DNA of 64,000 nucleotides from Sporosarcina luteola. GTDB taxonomy: Bacteria; Bacillota; Bacilli; Bacillales_A; Planococcaceae. The stretch is from NCBI RefSeq assembly GCF_007991495.1, contig NZ_BJYL01000029.1:1-64000 (forward strand). The letters run 5' to 3'. The notes under the pieces were generated by a model. It was not told where the DNA came from and made no database searches. It saw only the letters and a program-made list of their open reading frames with translations. Position numbers and translations under genes: made by a program. Positions 1 through 8,570 of the stretch are shown here, one piece after another. Numbering within the stretch: position 1 is the stretch's first letter; every line of letters begins with the position of its first letter.

Positions 1-363
1 TCGCCTTATGCCTGTCGCCTCTCGGCAGCCGCTCTCCGCTTTTGCTATCATCTAGCTGCGGGCGGCAGAGGCTCGGGGTCATAAGTCAAAGCTGCTGTGT
101 GGCAAAGGGCGCCACTTCGCATCTTCGCCTTATGCCTGTCGCCTCTCGGGTCGCTTCGGTCTTGAAAGAAAAGGTAAAGAGCGCCTTTTTTTCAAGTCCT
201 CCACCGCCTGTCGAGGCTAAACACCGACCTCCACTTTTGCTATCATCTAGCTGCGGTCGGCAGCCTCTCGGGTCGCTTCGGTCTTGAAAGAAAAGGCAAA
301 GAGCGCCTTTTTTTCAAGTCCTCCACCGCCTGTCGGGGCTAAACACCGACCTCCGCTTTTGCT
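1..363. repeat. Dispersed intergenic repeat with 101-bp direct duplication
   Basis: No gene is seen here. Two copies of a 101-bp unit lie at 141-241 and 263-363 (offset 122 bp, a few mismatches). Each unit contains an inverted repeat, CTTGAAAGAAAAGG against CCTTTTTTTCAAG, that would fold into a hairpin. The string TTTGCTATCATCTAGCTGCG occurs near 40 and 238, and a segment starting CGCCTTATGCCTGTCGCCTC occurs at 2 and 126. Related sequence reappears at 42467-42590, and shorter pieces at about 51862 and 58270, so this is a family of dispersed elements. The last copy ends four bases from the 3' end of the minus-strand lipoprotein gene. Confidence 0.8.
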
Positions 364-366
364 TGT

Positions 367-1344
367 TTATTTATTACTAAGCGCTTGTTCGAGAACTTTC
401 AAATTTTGTTCCATCAGAGTGAAGTAGGTTTCGTTATTTTTCACATCATCTTTCGTAAGCACTCCAAGATTATGCAACATCAATGATTGAGCGCCGACTT
501 CTTTTTTAACAACTTCTGTCAGCTTTGAAGACACGTTCTGTTCAAATAAAATATAATGGACATTATCTTCTTTTGCTTGTTCGACAATTGTAGCCAACTG
601 CTTTTGTGAAGGTTCACTCTGTGAATTTAACCCTGCTATCGCAACCTGGTTCAACCCATACTCTTTGGAAATGTAGCCGAATGCAGCGTGCGAGACGAAA
701 AATGTTTTTGTAGGAGCTTGCTGAGCCATTTCCTTGAACCGTTCATCCAAATCCATTAAATCATCTTCAAGCATGTCGAAATTCTTTTCGAACGTTTCTG
801 CTTCTTCCGGCATTTTCGTAATAAGTGAATCCTTTATGGACGTCGCCAATTCAATGCTTAAAATCGGAGAAATCCATACATGGGGATCGAATTGACCATG
901 CTCATGATCATGCTCTTCTTCATGTCCATGTTCATCATGATCCTCTTCTTCATCATGATGATGTCCCTCATCTAACTGTTCTTTTGTAATTGAATCAGCG
1001 GTAGCTACCAAAGTTACATGTTCATCTTTTAACGTTTTTTTAGCATTGTCCACAAATCCTTCTAAGCCAAGTCCTATGTAAAAAAATAGATCTGCATTGG
1101 AAAGAGAAATCATATCCTTCTGTGTCGGATCGAATGAATGCTCATCAGCCCCAGCAGGATAGATGGAATGAACATCAACAAACTCCCCGCCGATCCGTTC
1201 TGTGAAGTACTGTAAAGGATACACTGTTGTATATACTGATAATTTATCTTCTTTCTGTCCCTCTGCCTTTTCTTCTTTATTCCCACATGCACCAATTATC
1301 AAAGTAAAAATGAGTGCGGGGAGAATGAATAACTTTTTCTTCAT
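367..1344 (-). CDS. Zinc ABC transporter substrate-binding lipoprotein (ZnuA/AdcA type)
   Basis: A 325-aa cluster 9 metal-binding protein of the TroA/ZnuA family, predicted to hold Zn(II) outside the membrane for import. A lipoprotein signal ends at Cys20 (IIGAC). Expected metal ligands are present: His69 (ADEHSFDP), His155 (DPHVWISP), His219 (VSHAAFGY) and an acidic residue near 268. Residues about 128-149 form the His/Asp/Glu-rich loop typical of zinc rather than manganese members. ATG start behind GGAGGG. A good Zur box lies just upstream, supporting zinc-starvation control. No ABC ATPase or permease gene is adjacent, so the transporter partners are encoded elsewhere. Confidence 0.9.
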   Translation of the reverse strand: MKKKLFILPALIFTLIIGACGNKEEKAEGQKEDKLSVYTTVYPLQYFTERIGGEFVDVHSIYPAGADEHSFDPTQKDMISLSNADLFFYIGLGLEGFVDNAKKTLKDEHVTLVATADSITKEQLDEGHHHDEEEDHDEHGHEEEHDHEHGQFDPHVWISPILSIELATSIKDSLITKMPEEAETFEKNFDMLEDDLMDLDERFKEMAQQAPTKTFFVSHAAFGYISKEYGLNQVAIAGLNSQSEPSQKQLATIVEQAKEDNVHYILFEQNVSSKLTEVVKKEVGAQSLMLHNLGVLTKDDVKNNETYFTLMEQNLKVLEQALSNK

Positions 1345-1365
1345 AAAAGATTACCCTCCGATTTG

Positions 1366-1388
1366 TTAATAGTAATGATTACGATTTA
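1366..1388 (-). promoter_or_regulatory. Zur operator upstream of the zinc-binding lipoprotein
   Basis: Read on the minus strand this is AAATCGTAATCATTACTATT, close to the Bacillus Zur consensus as I remember it (AAATCGTAATNATTACGATTT). It is 22-44 bases before the ATG, where it could block transcription. The match was made by eye. Confidence 0.75.
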
Positions 1389-1428
1389 ACTGCTTTCTTA
1401 TAATACTAGATGATCATCTATTTGGCAA

Positions 1429-1457
1429 CAAAAAAGAAAAAACCGGCAAGCGCCGGT
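1429..1457 (-). terminator. Rho-independent terminator after yidD
   Basis: Perfect 6-bp stem ACCGGC/GCCGGT (1442-1447 and 1452-1457) with a 4-base loop. On the minus strand it is followed by a long T-rich run (plus-strand A run 1429-1442). Confidence 0.8.
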
Positions 1458-1466
1458 GTAAATCCA

Positions 1467-1697
1467 TTACTTTTTGTTTATGATTTTTTCGGGAACAGGA
1501 TCGAAACCACCTTCATGAAATGGGTGACATTTAGAAATTCGACGGATCGCCAACCATGTTCCTTTCAGTGCACCGTGCTTTTCGATAGCTTCGACACCGT
1601 AATGTGAACAAGTAGGATAGAAGCGGCATGAAGGCGGTGTTAGTGGAGAAATGATCTTTTGATATATTTTAATAAAACCGATTAAGATTGTTTTCAA
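1467..1697 (-). CDS. yidD: YidD family membrane protein insertion efficiency factor
   Basis: A 76-aa member of the YidD family, which is thought to assist insertion of proteins by YidC. It has the family pattern of an N-terminal amphipathic segment ([13 protein letters not shown]), the cysteine motif [10 protein letters not shown], then [10 protein letters not shown] and [13 protein letters not shown]. Length is typical. It starts with TTG at 1697, behind AGGGG at about 8 bases spacing. It stands alone between the divergent dps gene and the lipoprotein gene and has its own terminator. Confidence 0.93.
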   Translation of the reverse strand: MKTILIGFIKIYQKIISPLTPPSCRFYPTCSHYGVEAIEKHGALKGTWLAIRRISKCHPFHEGGFDPVPEKIINKK

Positions 1698-1808
1698 TGT
1701 AGTATCCCCTTGCTTTCTTATATATGTTTATTTTATTTGTTCCGGTGGTAAATTAACAGGAAGATGCATTTGCATTTTAAATACGAATGATTGAAAAGGG
1801 GTTTTTTT

Positions 1809-2258
1809 ATGTCTAAGGAATTAATGGAAGAATTAAATGTACAAGTATCTACATGGTCTGTCATGTATGCAAAACTGCATAATTATCATTGGTATGTGAA
1901 AGGGAAGCAATTTTTTACATTGCATGCAAAGTTTGAGGAGCTATACAATGAGGCGACTGCCCATATGGATGAAATTGCCGAAAGGATTTTAACACTTGGA
2001 GGTAATCCGACAGCAACATTGAAAGAGCATTTGGAGCAGTCCGTCGTGAAAGAGGCGAAGGGCGACGAAGAAGCCGAAGAAATGGTGAAGGCCATCGCTG
2101 AAGACTTTGGTGAAATTATGAAGTCACTGAAAAAGGGGATGGATGCTGCCTCAAAAGACGGTGATGATATGACGGAAGACATATTGAACGCGACGTATCA
2201 GAGCATCGAAAAGCACCAATGGATGTTGAATGCATTCCTTGGAGAAGATAATAAATAA
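1809..2258 (+). CDS. dps: Dps/ferritin-like DNA-protection protein
   Basis: A 149-aa Dps-family miniferritin. Such proteins oxidise Fe(II) with hydrogen peroxide, store iron in a dodecamer and often protect DNA. The diagnostic run is present: NYHWYVKGKQFF, then HAKFEELY and HMDEIAERILTLGG, carrying the His/Asp/Glu ferroxidase ligands. Start ATG 1809 is chosen over an in-frame TTG at 1791 because AAAAGGGG sits 8 bases before it. A loose sigma-B-like pair (GTTTAT at 1726, TGGTAA at 1746) lies upstream but is weak. In B. subtilis dps is also close to ytkD, as here. Confidence 0.93.
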   Translation: MSKELMEELNVQVSTWSVMYAKLHNYHWYVKGKQFFTLHAKFEELYNEATAHMDEIAERILTLGGNPTATLKEHLEQSVVKEAKGDEEAEEMVKAIAEDFGEIMKSLKKGMDAASKDGDDMTEDILNATYQSIEKHQWMLNAFLGEDNK

Positions 2259-2319
2259 TCGAGTTGTCTTGAAACTTTCGCTATTTCTCCGATAAAGAAG
2301 GATGAAGGGAGGAATGGCA

Positions 2320-2505
2320 ATGGACATGAACTCCATCATGGCGAGCCAATTGAGAAGTCTTCAATCGACTGTACAAATGAGCGTCATGAACAAAGCATTA
2401 TCCATGGAAACAGCAGCAATGACGGATATGCTTCAAGGTCTGCAAGATCAACCTCCTGTGGCAGCACATCCTCATAAAGGGATGTCAGTCGATATAAAGG
2501 CTTGA
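2320..2505 (+). CDS. YjfB-like putative motility-associated small protein
   Basis: A 61-aa protein starting MDMNSIMASQL. It resembles the short YjfB family of Firmicutes: an N-terminal MD-type start, an alternating Met/Ala/Leu helix (SVMNKALSMETAAMTDMLQ) and a short tail. Function is unknown; the family is listed as putative motility proteins. Start 2320 is chosen because GGGAGG lies 7 bases upstream, whereas the ATGs at 2302 and 2314 are inside or too close to that site. A terminator follows. Confidence 0.7.
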   Translation: MDMNSIMASQLRSLQSTVQMSVMNKALSMETAAMTDMLQGLQDQPPVAAHPHKGMSVDIKA

Positions 2506-2512
2506 TTGTGTG

Positions 2513-2555
2513 AGCACGGATTCCTGTTTAATTTGGGAATTCGTGCTTTACTTTT
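2513..2555 (+). terminator. Terminator after the YjfB-like gene
   Basis: Inverted repeat AGCACG(G)ATTCC / GGGAATTCGTGCT around a 10-base loop, followed by TTACTTTT. Confidence 0.65.
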
Positions 2556-2652
2556 GAGGCCGCAAGTAAGTAAGTGTAAAATAAGAAGTGAAAGTGAGAA
2601 TCATTTCGCTGAAGGGAACCATACTATTTTTTAAAAAAGGATGGTTACTCAA

Positions 2653-3015
2653 ATGGACAACGACAAAGTAAGAATGTACGTTTCAATTGCCAATCAACAA
2701 ATTTATCCGCATAAGCATGCTTCCCCTTGGGAATACGAAGTGGAAATGAGTAGGGAATTCTTGCCTGTCTTCAATAACCTGTTTTCTCAAATAGGCCGTT
2801 TGGAATTCACGAATTTCCTTAGAGGCCATACACGCCCTTATTTACAATACCATTACGATCGGGACAACCATGAAATTGATGTTCGGACGATGAAGTTGTA
2901 TGCATTAATCCATGAATTTACGGATGAGGAAACGAAGAAGTTTATCGAAAAGCTGCCGTATTTTACAAAAGGCAGTCCGAAGATAACTTCTGGCCCCGTT
3001 CAACCATCCAATTGA
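2653..3015 (+). CDS. Conserved-looking hypothetical protein
   Basis: A 120-aa soluble protein that I do not recognise. It has no signal peptide or membrane segment. It is rich in aromatic and charged residues (IYPHKHASPWEYEVEMS, GHTRPYLQYHYDRD) and ends in a helix (EETKKFIEKLPYF). It lies just upstream of ytkD on the same strand. ATG 2653 is preferred over ATG 2641 because AAAGGATGG directly abuts the latter. The coding character is good: a long open frame, a ribosome site and codon use like its neighbours. No function is assigned. Confidence 0.7.
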   Translation: MDNDKVRMYVSIANQQIYPHKHASPWEYEVEMSREFLPVFNNLFSQIGRLEFTNFLRGHTRPYLQYHYDRDNHEIDVRTMKLYALIHEFTDEETKKFIEKLPYFTKGSPKITSGPVQPSN

Positions 3016-3035
3016 ATGAAAGGACGTGAAGTCAC

Positions 3036-3500
3036 ATAGCAACGACTACATTTAAAGATTTACAAGGAGCACATGTCGAGCTGACATTTGGGGATAATCG
3101 CATGAATATGGAAGCGAGACATGTACTCGTTGTATTGAAACATAAAGATAAATGGTTATTGACACGCCACTCGGTGCGCGGTATCGAATTTCCAGGAGGA
3201 AAGGCGGAGGAAGGGGAAACGATTCAGGACGCCGCTATCCGGGAAACGATTGAGGAAACAGGAGTAACAATTACGGATTTGGTGAAGTTTGCTGAATATG
3301 TCGTGGTGAGCAATGTTACTTTTTGCAAGGCAGTGTTCACGGCGCAAGTTGTGAGCATTGACGAGAATCCGCAACTGCATGAGACAGAAGGTGCTTTGTG
3401 GATGACGGACGAGGAATTGAATGAGTGCGATGAGTTGAGTTTCCATATGAAAGATGCCGGGATGCCTAAAATCCGTAAGTGGGTTGAAAATTATGTATGA
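3036..3500 (+). CDS. ytkD: YtkD-like Nudix NTP pyrophosphohydrolase, probable AUA start
   Basis: Nudix hydrolase of the YtkD type, which in Bacillus cleans oxidised nucleoside triphosphates. The Nudix box runs GGKAEEGETIQDAAIRE then TIEETG. The first ATG is 3102, but the frame upstream reads TFKDLQGAHVELTFGDNRM, which parallels the N-terminus of B. subtilis YtkD from memory (EFKDYYQNTVQLSFDDQ). The frame is open back to a stop at 3027-3029 and holds no ATG, GTG or TTG before 3102. The only start-like codon is ATA 3036, with AAAGGA 11 bases before it. From there the product is 154 aa. The alternatives are an ATG-to-ATA change, a sequencing error, or use of ATG 3102. Confidence 0.8.
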   Translation: MATTTFKDLQGAHVELTFGDNRMNMEARHVLVVLKHKDKWLLTRHSVRGIEFPGGKAEEGETIQDAAIRETIEETGVTITDLVKFAEYVVVSNVTFCKAVFTAQVVSIDENPQLHETEGALWMTDEELNECDELSFHMKDAGMPKIRKWVENYV

Positions 3501-4284
3501 TAATGGAGCTATTTTACATAGAAGAGACTATCCATCCCCGAATCCTCACATCCGTCTTGAAGAAATTACGTATTGGTCAGATGGATTTAAAGTGAAAGGG
3601 TTGCTTGCAGAACCGATTATCGCAGGGAATTATGATGGACTTATTTATTTGCGCGGTGGTATCCAGCATGTAGGAATGGTTCGCCCGTCTCGCATCGCTC
3701 AGTTCGCTTCACAAGGCTTCGTCGTATTTGCCCCCTATTATCGGGGGAACCGTGGCGGAGAGGGGCGTGACGAGTTTGCTGGCGATGATCGGCAAGACGC
3801 CATAAATGCCGTCGACGTTATCAAGCAGAGCGCTAAAGTGAATAAGGAAAGAATCCATCTCTATGCTTTTTCGCGCGGCGGGATCATGGCGTTATGGACA
3901 GCCATTTTACGGAAGGATATTACGTCTGTTGTCACATGGGCAGGAGTCTCAGATGTCATCTTTACATATAATGAACGGAAAGATATGCGACGGATGATGA
4001 AGCGGGTCATCGGAGGTACGCCAAACAGTATGCCAGACGCTTATAGGGAGCGTACTGCTTTGTTTAGAGTAGATGATATCGAGGCACCTGTATTGATTAT
4101 CCACGGGATGAAAGATGAAAATGTATCATTTGAGCAAGCGATCTTACTGGAAGATGCCTTGAGGGAGCATAATAAGCTTTACGAAACTTGGTATTTCCCC
4201 GAGTATACACATTACTTTCCTGCAGAGCATAACGCACAGACTGTCCGTGACTTATGCATATGGATGAAGGAACAAAAAAAATGA
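3493..4284 (+). CDS. ytmA: YtmA-like alpha/beta hydrolase (S9 prolyl-oligopeptidase-like)
   Basis: A 263-aa serine hydrolase of the YtmA group. The nucleophile is Ser127 in AFSRGG. The acid is in IHGMKDENVS and the catalytic His in EYTHYFP. Strong resemblance to B. subtilis YtmA is seen from memory (RGGIQHVGMVRPSRI, FASQGFVVFAPYYRGN, RRMMKRVIGGTP). ATG 3493 overlaps the ytkD stop by 8 bases, so the pair is probably translationally coupled; an earlier in-frame ATG at 3454 is unlikely. Substrate unknown. A terminator follows. Confidence 0.9.
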   Translation: MYDNGAILHRRDYPSPNPHIRLEEITYWSDGFKVKGLLAEPIIAGNYDGLIYLRGGIQHVGMVRPSRIAQFASQGFVVFAPYYRGNRGGEGRDEFAGDDRQDAINAVDVIKQSAKVNKERIHLYAFSRGGIMALWTAILRKDITSVVTWAGVSDVIFTYNERKDMRRMMKRVIGGTPNSMPDAYRERTALFRVDDIEAPVLIIHGMKDENVSFEQAILLEDALREHNKLYETWYFPEYTHYFPAEHNAQTVRDLCIWMKEQKK

Positions 4285-4287
4285 TGA

Positions 4288-4330
4288 AATCCTCAATGGA
4301 GAAGAATTAAATTCTCCATTGGGGATTTTT
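4288..4330 (+). terminator. Terminator after ytmA
   Basis: Long stem AATCCTCAATGGAGAA / TTCTCCATTGGGGATT around an 8-base loop, followed by TTT. Confidence 0.85.
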
Positions 4331-4418
4331 ATATTATTTCAATAAATAACATTAAGGAACTTATGAATAGACGTCGTCATATATATATTGGGTGAATACC
4401 TATCGTAAGGAAAGGTGA

Positions 4419-6473
4419 GTGAGTTTAAAGTTGAATAATGAAAATGTCAATAAGAACAGTAAACAAGAACAACTAGATGAATTTCGCATCGTCAATGCCG
4501 GGAAGCCAATGACGACAAATGTGTCCAGAAAAATCTCAGATGATGAGAGGATTTTAACGGCAGGCAAACGAGGTCCGGGACTGTTAGAAGACTTTCATTA
4601 CTTCGAAAAAATCACATCATTTGTACATGAAGAAATCCCGGAAAGAAAAGTTCATGCGAGAGGATACGGGGCTCATGGAGAGTTCGAATGCTACCAATCG
4701 ATGAAACAATTTACGAAAGCCGGTTTTTTACAGGAGGCAGGGAAAAAGACGCCTTTATTTGTCCGGTTTTCTACTGTGCAAGGAAGCAAAGGCTCAAAAG
4801 ATACGGCAAGGGACTTGCGTTGCTTAGGTGTCAAGTTTTATACAGAAGAAGGGAATTACGATATGACGATGATCGGATTCCCGGTTTTGATCAACCAAGA
4901 TGCGATGAAGTTCGCTGACATCATTCATGCTTATCAACCTGAGCCACGCACAGGTATGCCGCAAGCAGCGGGAGCACATGATACTTTTTGGGATTATGTT
5001 GCAAATAACCCGGAATCACTCCATATGACATTATGGGTCATGTCTGACCGAGGCATTCTGAGAAGTTACAGAATGATGGAATCCTGGTCTGTGAGCACAT
5101 ACTTGTTTGTCAATGATCAAGATGTGGCAACGTTTGTGAGATTTGTTTGGAAGCCTGTTCTTGGCTCTCATTCCTTGCTTATGGATGAAGCACAGAAAAT
5201 TGGGGGCATTGATCCGGATTTCCACCGACGTGATTTGAGAGAGGCAATTGACCGTGGAGCTTTTGCTGAATATGAATTAGGGGTTCAGCTGATTCCAATG
5301 GAAGATGAATTCAAATACGATTTTGATATTATTGATTCCACAAAGTTTTGGCCTGAAGAGCTCATTCCCGTCCAGATTATCGGGAAAATGACCTTGAATC
5401 GAAATGTGGATAATGAGTTTTCGGAAATTGAACAAGCGGCATTTAACCCAGCGAACGTCGTTCCAGGAATTGATTTTTCCAATGATCCTGTTCTTCAGGG
5501 AAGGTTAGTTGCATACCAAGCGGCGGCATTACATCGGTTAGGCAGTAAAAACTATCAGGATCTCCCAATCAATCGCCCGGTCTGTCCGTTCCATAATAAT
5601 CAGCGAAAAGGGTTTATGAGGTATCGAATCGATGTAGACGAAACTAGCTATCATAGAAATTCATTGGAAAATAATACACCGTTTACGACTCCGCCTGAAA
5701 AAGGCGGATATAAGCATTATCCAATGAAGGTGGAAGGGCATGTCACGCGAGAGCGCCCTGAAAAATTCGATGATTTTTTTACACAGCCTAGAATCTTCTG
5801 GAATAGTTTGACGCCGGTGGAGAAGCAACATATGATCGAAGCACTTAGTTATCAAATCGGAAGTTGTAAAAGTGAATCGGTCCGCCAGCAAAGTGTGGAT
5901 ATATTAGTCAACGTCGATAAAGGGATGGCGGACATTGTTGCGGATAATGTCGGGGTCAATCGACCAAACGGTACCAATGTGCCTGTTTCAACGAAGTATC
6001 CTTCCTTAAGCCAGGCTAGCACTCCTAAATATGCATATTCCATGAAAGTCGGCGTATTGGTTGGGGATGGATTTAACACAAACGAAGTGACCAATACGAT
6101 AAAAGAATTGGAAAAGTACGGGGTTTGGGTTGTTATAGTAAGTGAAATGCTAGGCACTGTTACTGGAAGTGATGGCACGAAACTGAAAGTAGACGAAACG
6201 TTTCTAACGACTAGCCCTTATTTGCTTGACTCGTTATACGTCGTTGGTGGTCAATCTAAGAACGAGGCGAAATTCAACTCTGATGTCACGGAGTTCATAC
6301 AAGTGGCATATAGGCATTATAAACCAATCGGTGTCGCTACAACAGGACAGTTCTTTATCGAAGGGTCGGAAGCAAATAATTTGGCAGGTGTTGTATTTGC
6401 CGAAAACAATCCAAACTTTGGAGAAGACTTTGTATCAGCTATCGCTCAAATGCGTTTCTATGATAGAACATAA
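4419..6473 (+). CDS. Large-subunit catalase homologue (KatE/HPII type) with altered haem pocket
   Basis: A 684-aa protein with the two-part build of large catalases: a core at about 30-500, then a flavodoxin-like C-terminal domain at about 530-684. Start is GTG 4419 behind AAGGA. The catalytic His is present (His86, GYGAHGEF), as are the proximal haem ligand Tyr356 and its Arg352 (GRLVAYQ). However, the segment that reads LVGNNTP in ordinary catalases is MTMIGFP here (139-145), so the distal Asn is missing. The proximal motif SYxDTQ has become AYQAAA. Peroxide dismutation may therefore be weak or replaced by another haem activity. No PerR or sigma-B site was recognised upstream. Confidence 0.85.
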   Translation: MSLKLNNENVNKNSKQEQLDEFRIVNAGKPMTTNVSRKISDDERILTAGKRGPGLLEDFHYFEKITSFVHEEIPERKVHARGYGAHGEFECYQSMKQFTKAGFLQEAGKKTPLFVRFSTVQGSKGSKDTARDLRCLGVKFYTEEGNYDMTMIGFPVLINQDAMKFADIIHAYQPEPRTGMPQAAGAHDTFWDYVANNPESLHMTLWVMSDRGILRSYRMMESWSVSTYLFVNDQDVATFVRFVWKPVLGSHSLLMDEAQKIGGIDPDFHRRDLREAIDRGAFAEYELGVQLIPMEDEFKYDFDIIDSTKFWPEELIPVQIIGKMTLNRNVDNEFSEIEQAAFNPANVVPGIDFSNDPVLQGRLVAYQAAALHRLGSKNYQDLPINRPVCPFHNNQRKGFMRYRIDVDETSYHRNSLENNTPFTTPPEKGGYKHYPMKVEGHVTRERPEKFDDFFTQPRIFWNSLTPVEKQHMIEALSYQIGSCKSESVRQQSVDILVNVDKGMADIVADNVGVNRPNGTNVPVSTKYPSLSQASTPKYAYSMKVGVLVGDGFNTNEVTNTIKELEKYGVWVVIVSEMLGTVTGSDGTKLKVDETFLTTSPYLLDSLYVVGGQSKNEAKFNSDVTEFIQVAYRHYKPIGVATTGQFFIEGSEANNLAGVVFAENNPNFGEDFVSAIAQMRFYDRT

Positions 6474-6507
6474 AAAACCAGGCGCGATAAATATGCGCCT
6501 GGTTTTT
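6473..6507. terminator. Bidirectional terminator between the catalase gene and pckA
   Basis: Stem AAAAACCAGGCGC / GCGCCTGGTTTTT around a 9-base loop. It gives T runs on both strands and serves the convergent genes. Confidence 0.9.
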
Positions 6508-6516
6508 CTTTATATA

Positions 6517-8103
6517 TTATGCTTTTGGTCCGCCTTTTAGCGTGATATCTTCAGAAACATGACCGAACTTCTTGAAGTTTTCGCGGAATAGATCAGCTAA
6601 TTCAGTTGCTTTTGCATCATATTCTGCCGGATTGCTCCAAGCATTTCGAGGGTTCAATACTTCGCTTGGTACGCCATCGATAGCTTTTGGCATAGCAAGA
6701 CCGAAAATTGGATTTTCTTCGAACTCAACGTCATTCAATTGACCGGCAATTGCTGCACGCACCATTGTACGTGTATGTTTCAATGCCATACGTTTGCCGA
6801 CACCATACACGCCGCCAGTCCATCCCGTGTTAACTAGGAATACTTGTGCTCCATGCTCGTCGATTTTCTTTCCTAGCATTTCAGCATACACAGTTGCTGG
6901 AAGTGGTAGGAACGGAGAACCGAAACATGTTGAGAAAGTAGCCTCAGGAGCAGTGATACCACGTTCTGTTCCTGCAAGTTTCGATGTGAAACCGCTTAGG
7001 AAGTGATACATCGCTTGCTCCTTCGTCAATTTAGAGATTGGAGGCAACACGCCGAATGCATCCGCTGTTAAGAATACGATTGCTTTCGGATGACCTGCAA
7101 CCGATGGTGTTACGATATTTTCGATATTATGGATTGGATAAGCAGCACGTGTGTTTTCAGTTAATGAATTATCATCGTAATCGGGCACGCGTGTCTTTTC
7201 GTCAACCACAACGTTCTCAAGAACTGTACCAAATTGGATTGCTCCAAAGATTTCAGGTTCTTTTTCTTGGGAAAGGTTGATGCATTTTGCATAGCATCCG
7301 CCTTCGATGTTGAATACTCCGTTGTCTGACCAGCCATGCTCATCATCACCAATTAGCTTGCGATTAGCGTCAGCTGAAAGTGTTGTTTTTCCTGTGCCGG
7401 ACAAACCGAAGAATAGGGCAACATCCCCTTCTTGACCAACGTTTGCAGAGCAATGCATGGAAAGGATTCCGCGCTCAGGAAGCAAGTAGTTCATAACGGA
7501 GAAAATCGACTTTTTCATTTCCCCGGCATATTCAGTACCGCCAATCAACACAATTCGCTTTTCAAGTGATACAATAATGAAGGTTTCTGATTTAGTTCCG
7601 TCAACTGCCGGGTCCGCCTTGAAAGATGGAGCGGCTAAGATCGTGAATTGGGCTTCATGCGTTTTCAATTCCTCTTCTGTAGGGCGGATGAAAAGATTGT
7701 GCACGAATAGGTTTTGCCAAGCATATTCATTAATGACTTGGATGGATAGCTGGGATTCTTTATCAGCACCAGCGTAGCCTTTAAATACGAATAATTCGTC
7801 TTTCATTTTCAAGTGGTTTAGCACTTTTGTATATAAGGAATCAAATACTTCAGTTGAAATCGGTTGATTCACTTTACCCCAATCGATCTTATCTTTTGAG
7901 GAAGCTTCTTCGACAGTGTACTTATCTCCAGGAGAACGGCCAGTGTACTTTCCAGTTTGCGCTGTGATTGCGCCATCTGCAGAAAGTTTCGCTTCTCCGC
8001 GAGCTGTCGCTTTTTCAACCAGTTCCGCCACGGAAGGCTGGATGTTTACGTTATTGCCTGAAAGTAACTCATTTAGTCCGCTTTCGATTTTCGCTGAGAT
8101 CAT
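6517..8103 (-). CDS. pckA: Phosphoenolpyruvate carboxykinase (ATP)
   Basis: A 528-aa ATP-dependent PEP carboxykinase, which converts oxaloacetate to PEP in gluconeogenesis. The early motif TGRSPGDKY and the P-loop [10 protein letters not shown] are present, as are [17 protein letters not shown] and [10 protein letters not shown] segments. Length matches the B. subtilis enzyme. The open frame runs on upstream to 8364, but ATG 8103 aligns with the family start ([15 protein letters not shown]) and has AAAGGACGG upstream. The promoter carries a CcpN-like box. The neighbour metK is divergent, as in B. subtilis. Confidence 0.96.
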   Translation of the reverse strand: MISAKIESGLNELLSGNNVNIQPSVAELVEKATARGEAKLSADGAITAQTGKYTGRSPGDKYTVEEASSKDKIDWGKVNQPISTEVFDSLYTKVLNHLKMKDELFVFKGYAGADKESQLSIQVINEYAWQNLFVHNLFIRPTEEELKTHEAQFTILAAPSFKADPAVDGTKSETFIIVSLEKRIVLIGGTEYAGEMKKSIFSVMNYLLPERGILSMHCSANVGQEGDVALFFGLSGTGKTTLSADANRKLIGDDEHGWSDNGVFNIEGGCYAKCINLSQEKEPEIFGAIQFGTVLENVVVDEKTRVPDYDDNSLTENTRAAYPIHNIENIVTPSVAGHPKAIVFLTADAFGVLPPISKLTKEQAMYHFLSGFTSKLAGTERGITAPEATFSTCFGSPFLPLPATVYAEMLGKKIDEHGAQVFLVNTGWTGGVYGVGKRMALKHTRTMVRAAIAGQLNDVEFEENPIFGLAMPKAIDGVPSEVLNPRNAWSNPAEYDAKATELADLFRENFKKFGHVSEDITLKGGPKA

Positions 8104-8164
8104 ATTGTTCGTACCGTCCTTTGCATGTAATCCCATTTGCTGGGTTTCATCACATTTCGTAAAT

Positions 8165-8175
8165 AGTATAACACA
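8165..8175 (-). promoter_or_regulatory. CcpN-like operator overlapping the pckA -10 region
   Basis: On the minus strand this reads TGTGTTATACT. It fits at every position the CcpN motif as I remember it (TRTGHYATAYW), and it contains a TATACT -10 hexamer. It is 62-72 bases upstream of the pckA start. CcpN represses pckA and gapB on glycolytic carbon in B. subtilis. Confidence 0.6.
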
Positions 8176-8229
8176 TTTAGAATAATAATCTATACTAATC
8201 AAAAACTCAAGCAGATAGTCCGAAAAGAT

Positions 8230-8258
8230 TTGACAAAATCGAAACTTTTCTCTACCAT
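8230..8258 (+). promoter_or_regulatory. Sigma-A promoter of the metK leader
   Basis: TTGACA at 8230-8235, a 17-base spacer, then TACCAT at 8253-8258. The predicted start is near 8265, just before the SAM aptamer. Confidence 0.75.
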
Positions 8259-8274
8259 AGATAGTTGAACGGAT

Positions 8275-8390
8275 ACTCTTATCCCGAGCTGGCGGAGGGA
8301 CAGGCCCTATGAAGCCCGGCAACCTGCGTGGTAATCCCACGAGAAGGTGCCAAACCTGGAGCAAGGTTGAATTCCTTGGACGATAAGAGT
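8275..8390 (+). ncRNA. SAM (S-box) riboswitch aptamer
   Basis: Canonical S-box signature. The P1 strands are CTCTTATC and GATAAGAG, with CGAGCTGGCGGAGGGA, GGCCCTATGAAGCCCGGCAACC and the downstream GGTGCCAAACC elements in order. It precedes metK, so excess S-adenosylmethionine should terminate transcription of its own synthase gene. Confidence 0.97.
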
Positions 8391-8414
8391 GAAAGGTGCT
8401 GCTTTTGAAATTAT

Positions 8415-8455
8415 GCCTTTCCTCATGTATATTTACGTGAGTGAAGGGCTTTTTA
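8415..8455 (+). terminator. Expression-platform terminator of the SAM riboswitch
   Basis: Stem GCCTTTCCTCATGTA / TACGTGAGTGAAGGGC with one bulge and some G-U pairs, followed by TTTTTATATT. The 110 bases between it and the metK RBS show no further recognised element. Confidence 0.85.
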
Positions 8456-8570
8456 TATTGTCAGGCCCTTAATCCTTGTGTATGTTGACGTCGACTCTCT
8501 AGGCGCTGAACTTACTGGGACAATTAGAGTACCGTATCAATATTTGCAAGCCGTTAAGGAGGAAACAACA

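Noticed and set aside
42-287. 81-aa open frame in the first repeat region
   Set aside because: It lies wholly in the dispersed repeat, has no ribosome site and repeats its own sequence.
4330-4418. PerR or sigma-B site before the catalase gene
   Set aside because: No acceptable match to either consensus was found.
8104-8364. Longer pckA frame starting at 8364
   Set aside because: It would run antisense through the SAM riboswitch and the metK promoter; family alignment supports the start at 8103.
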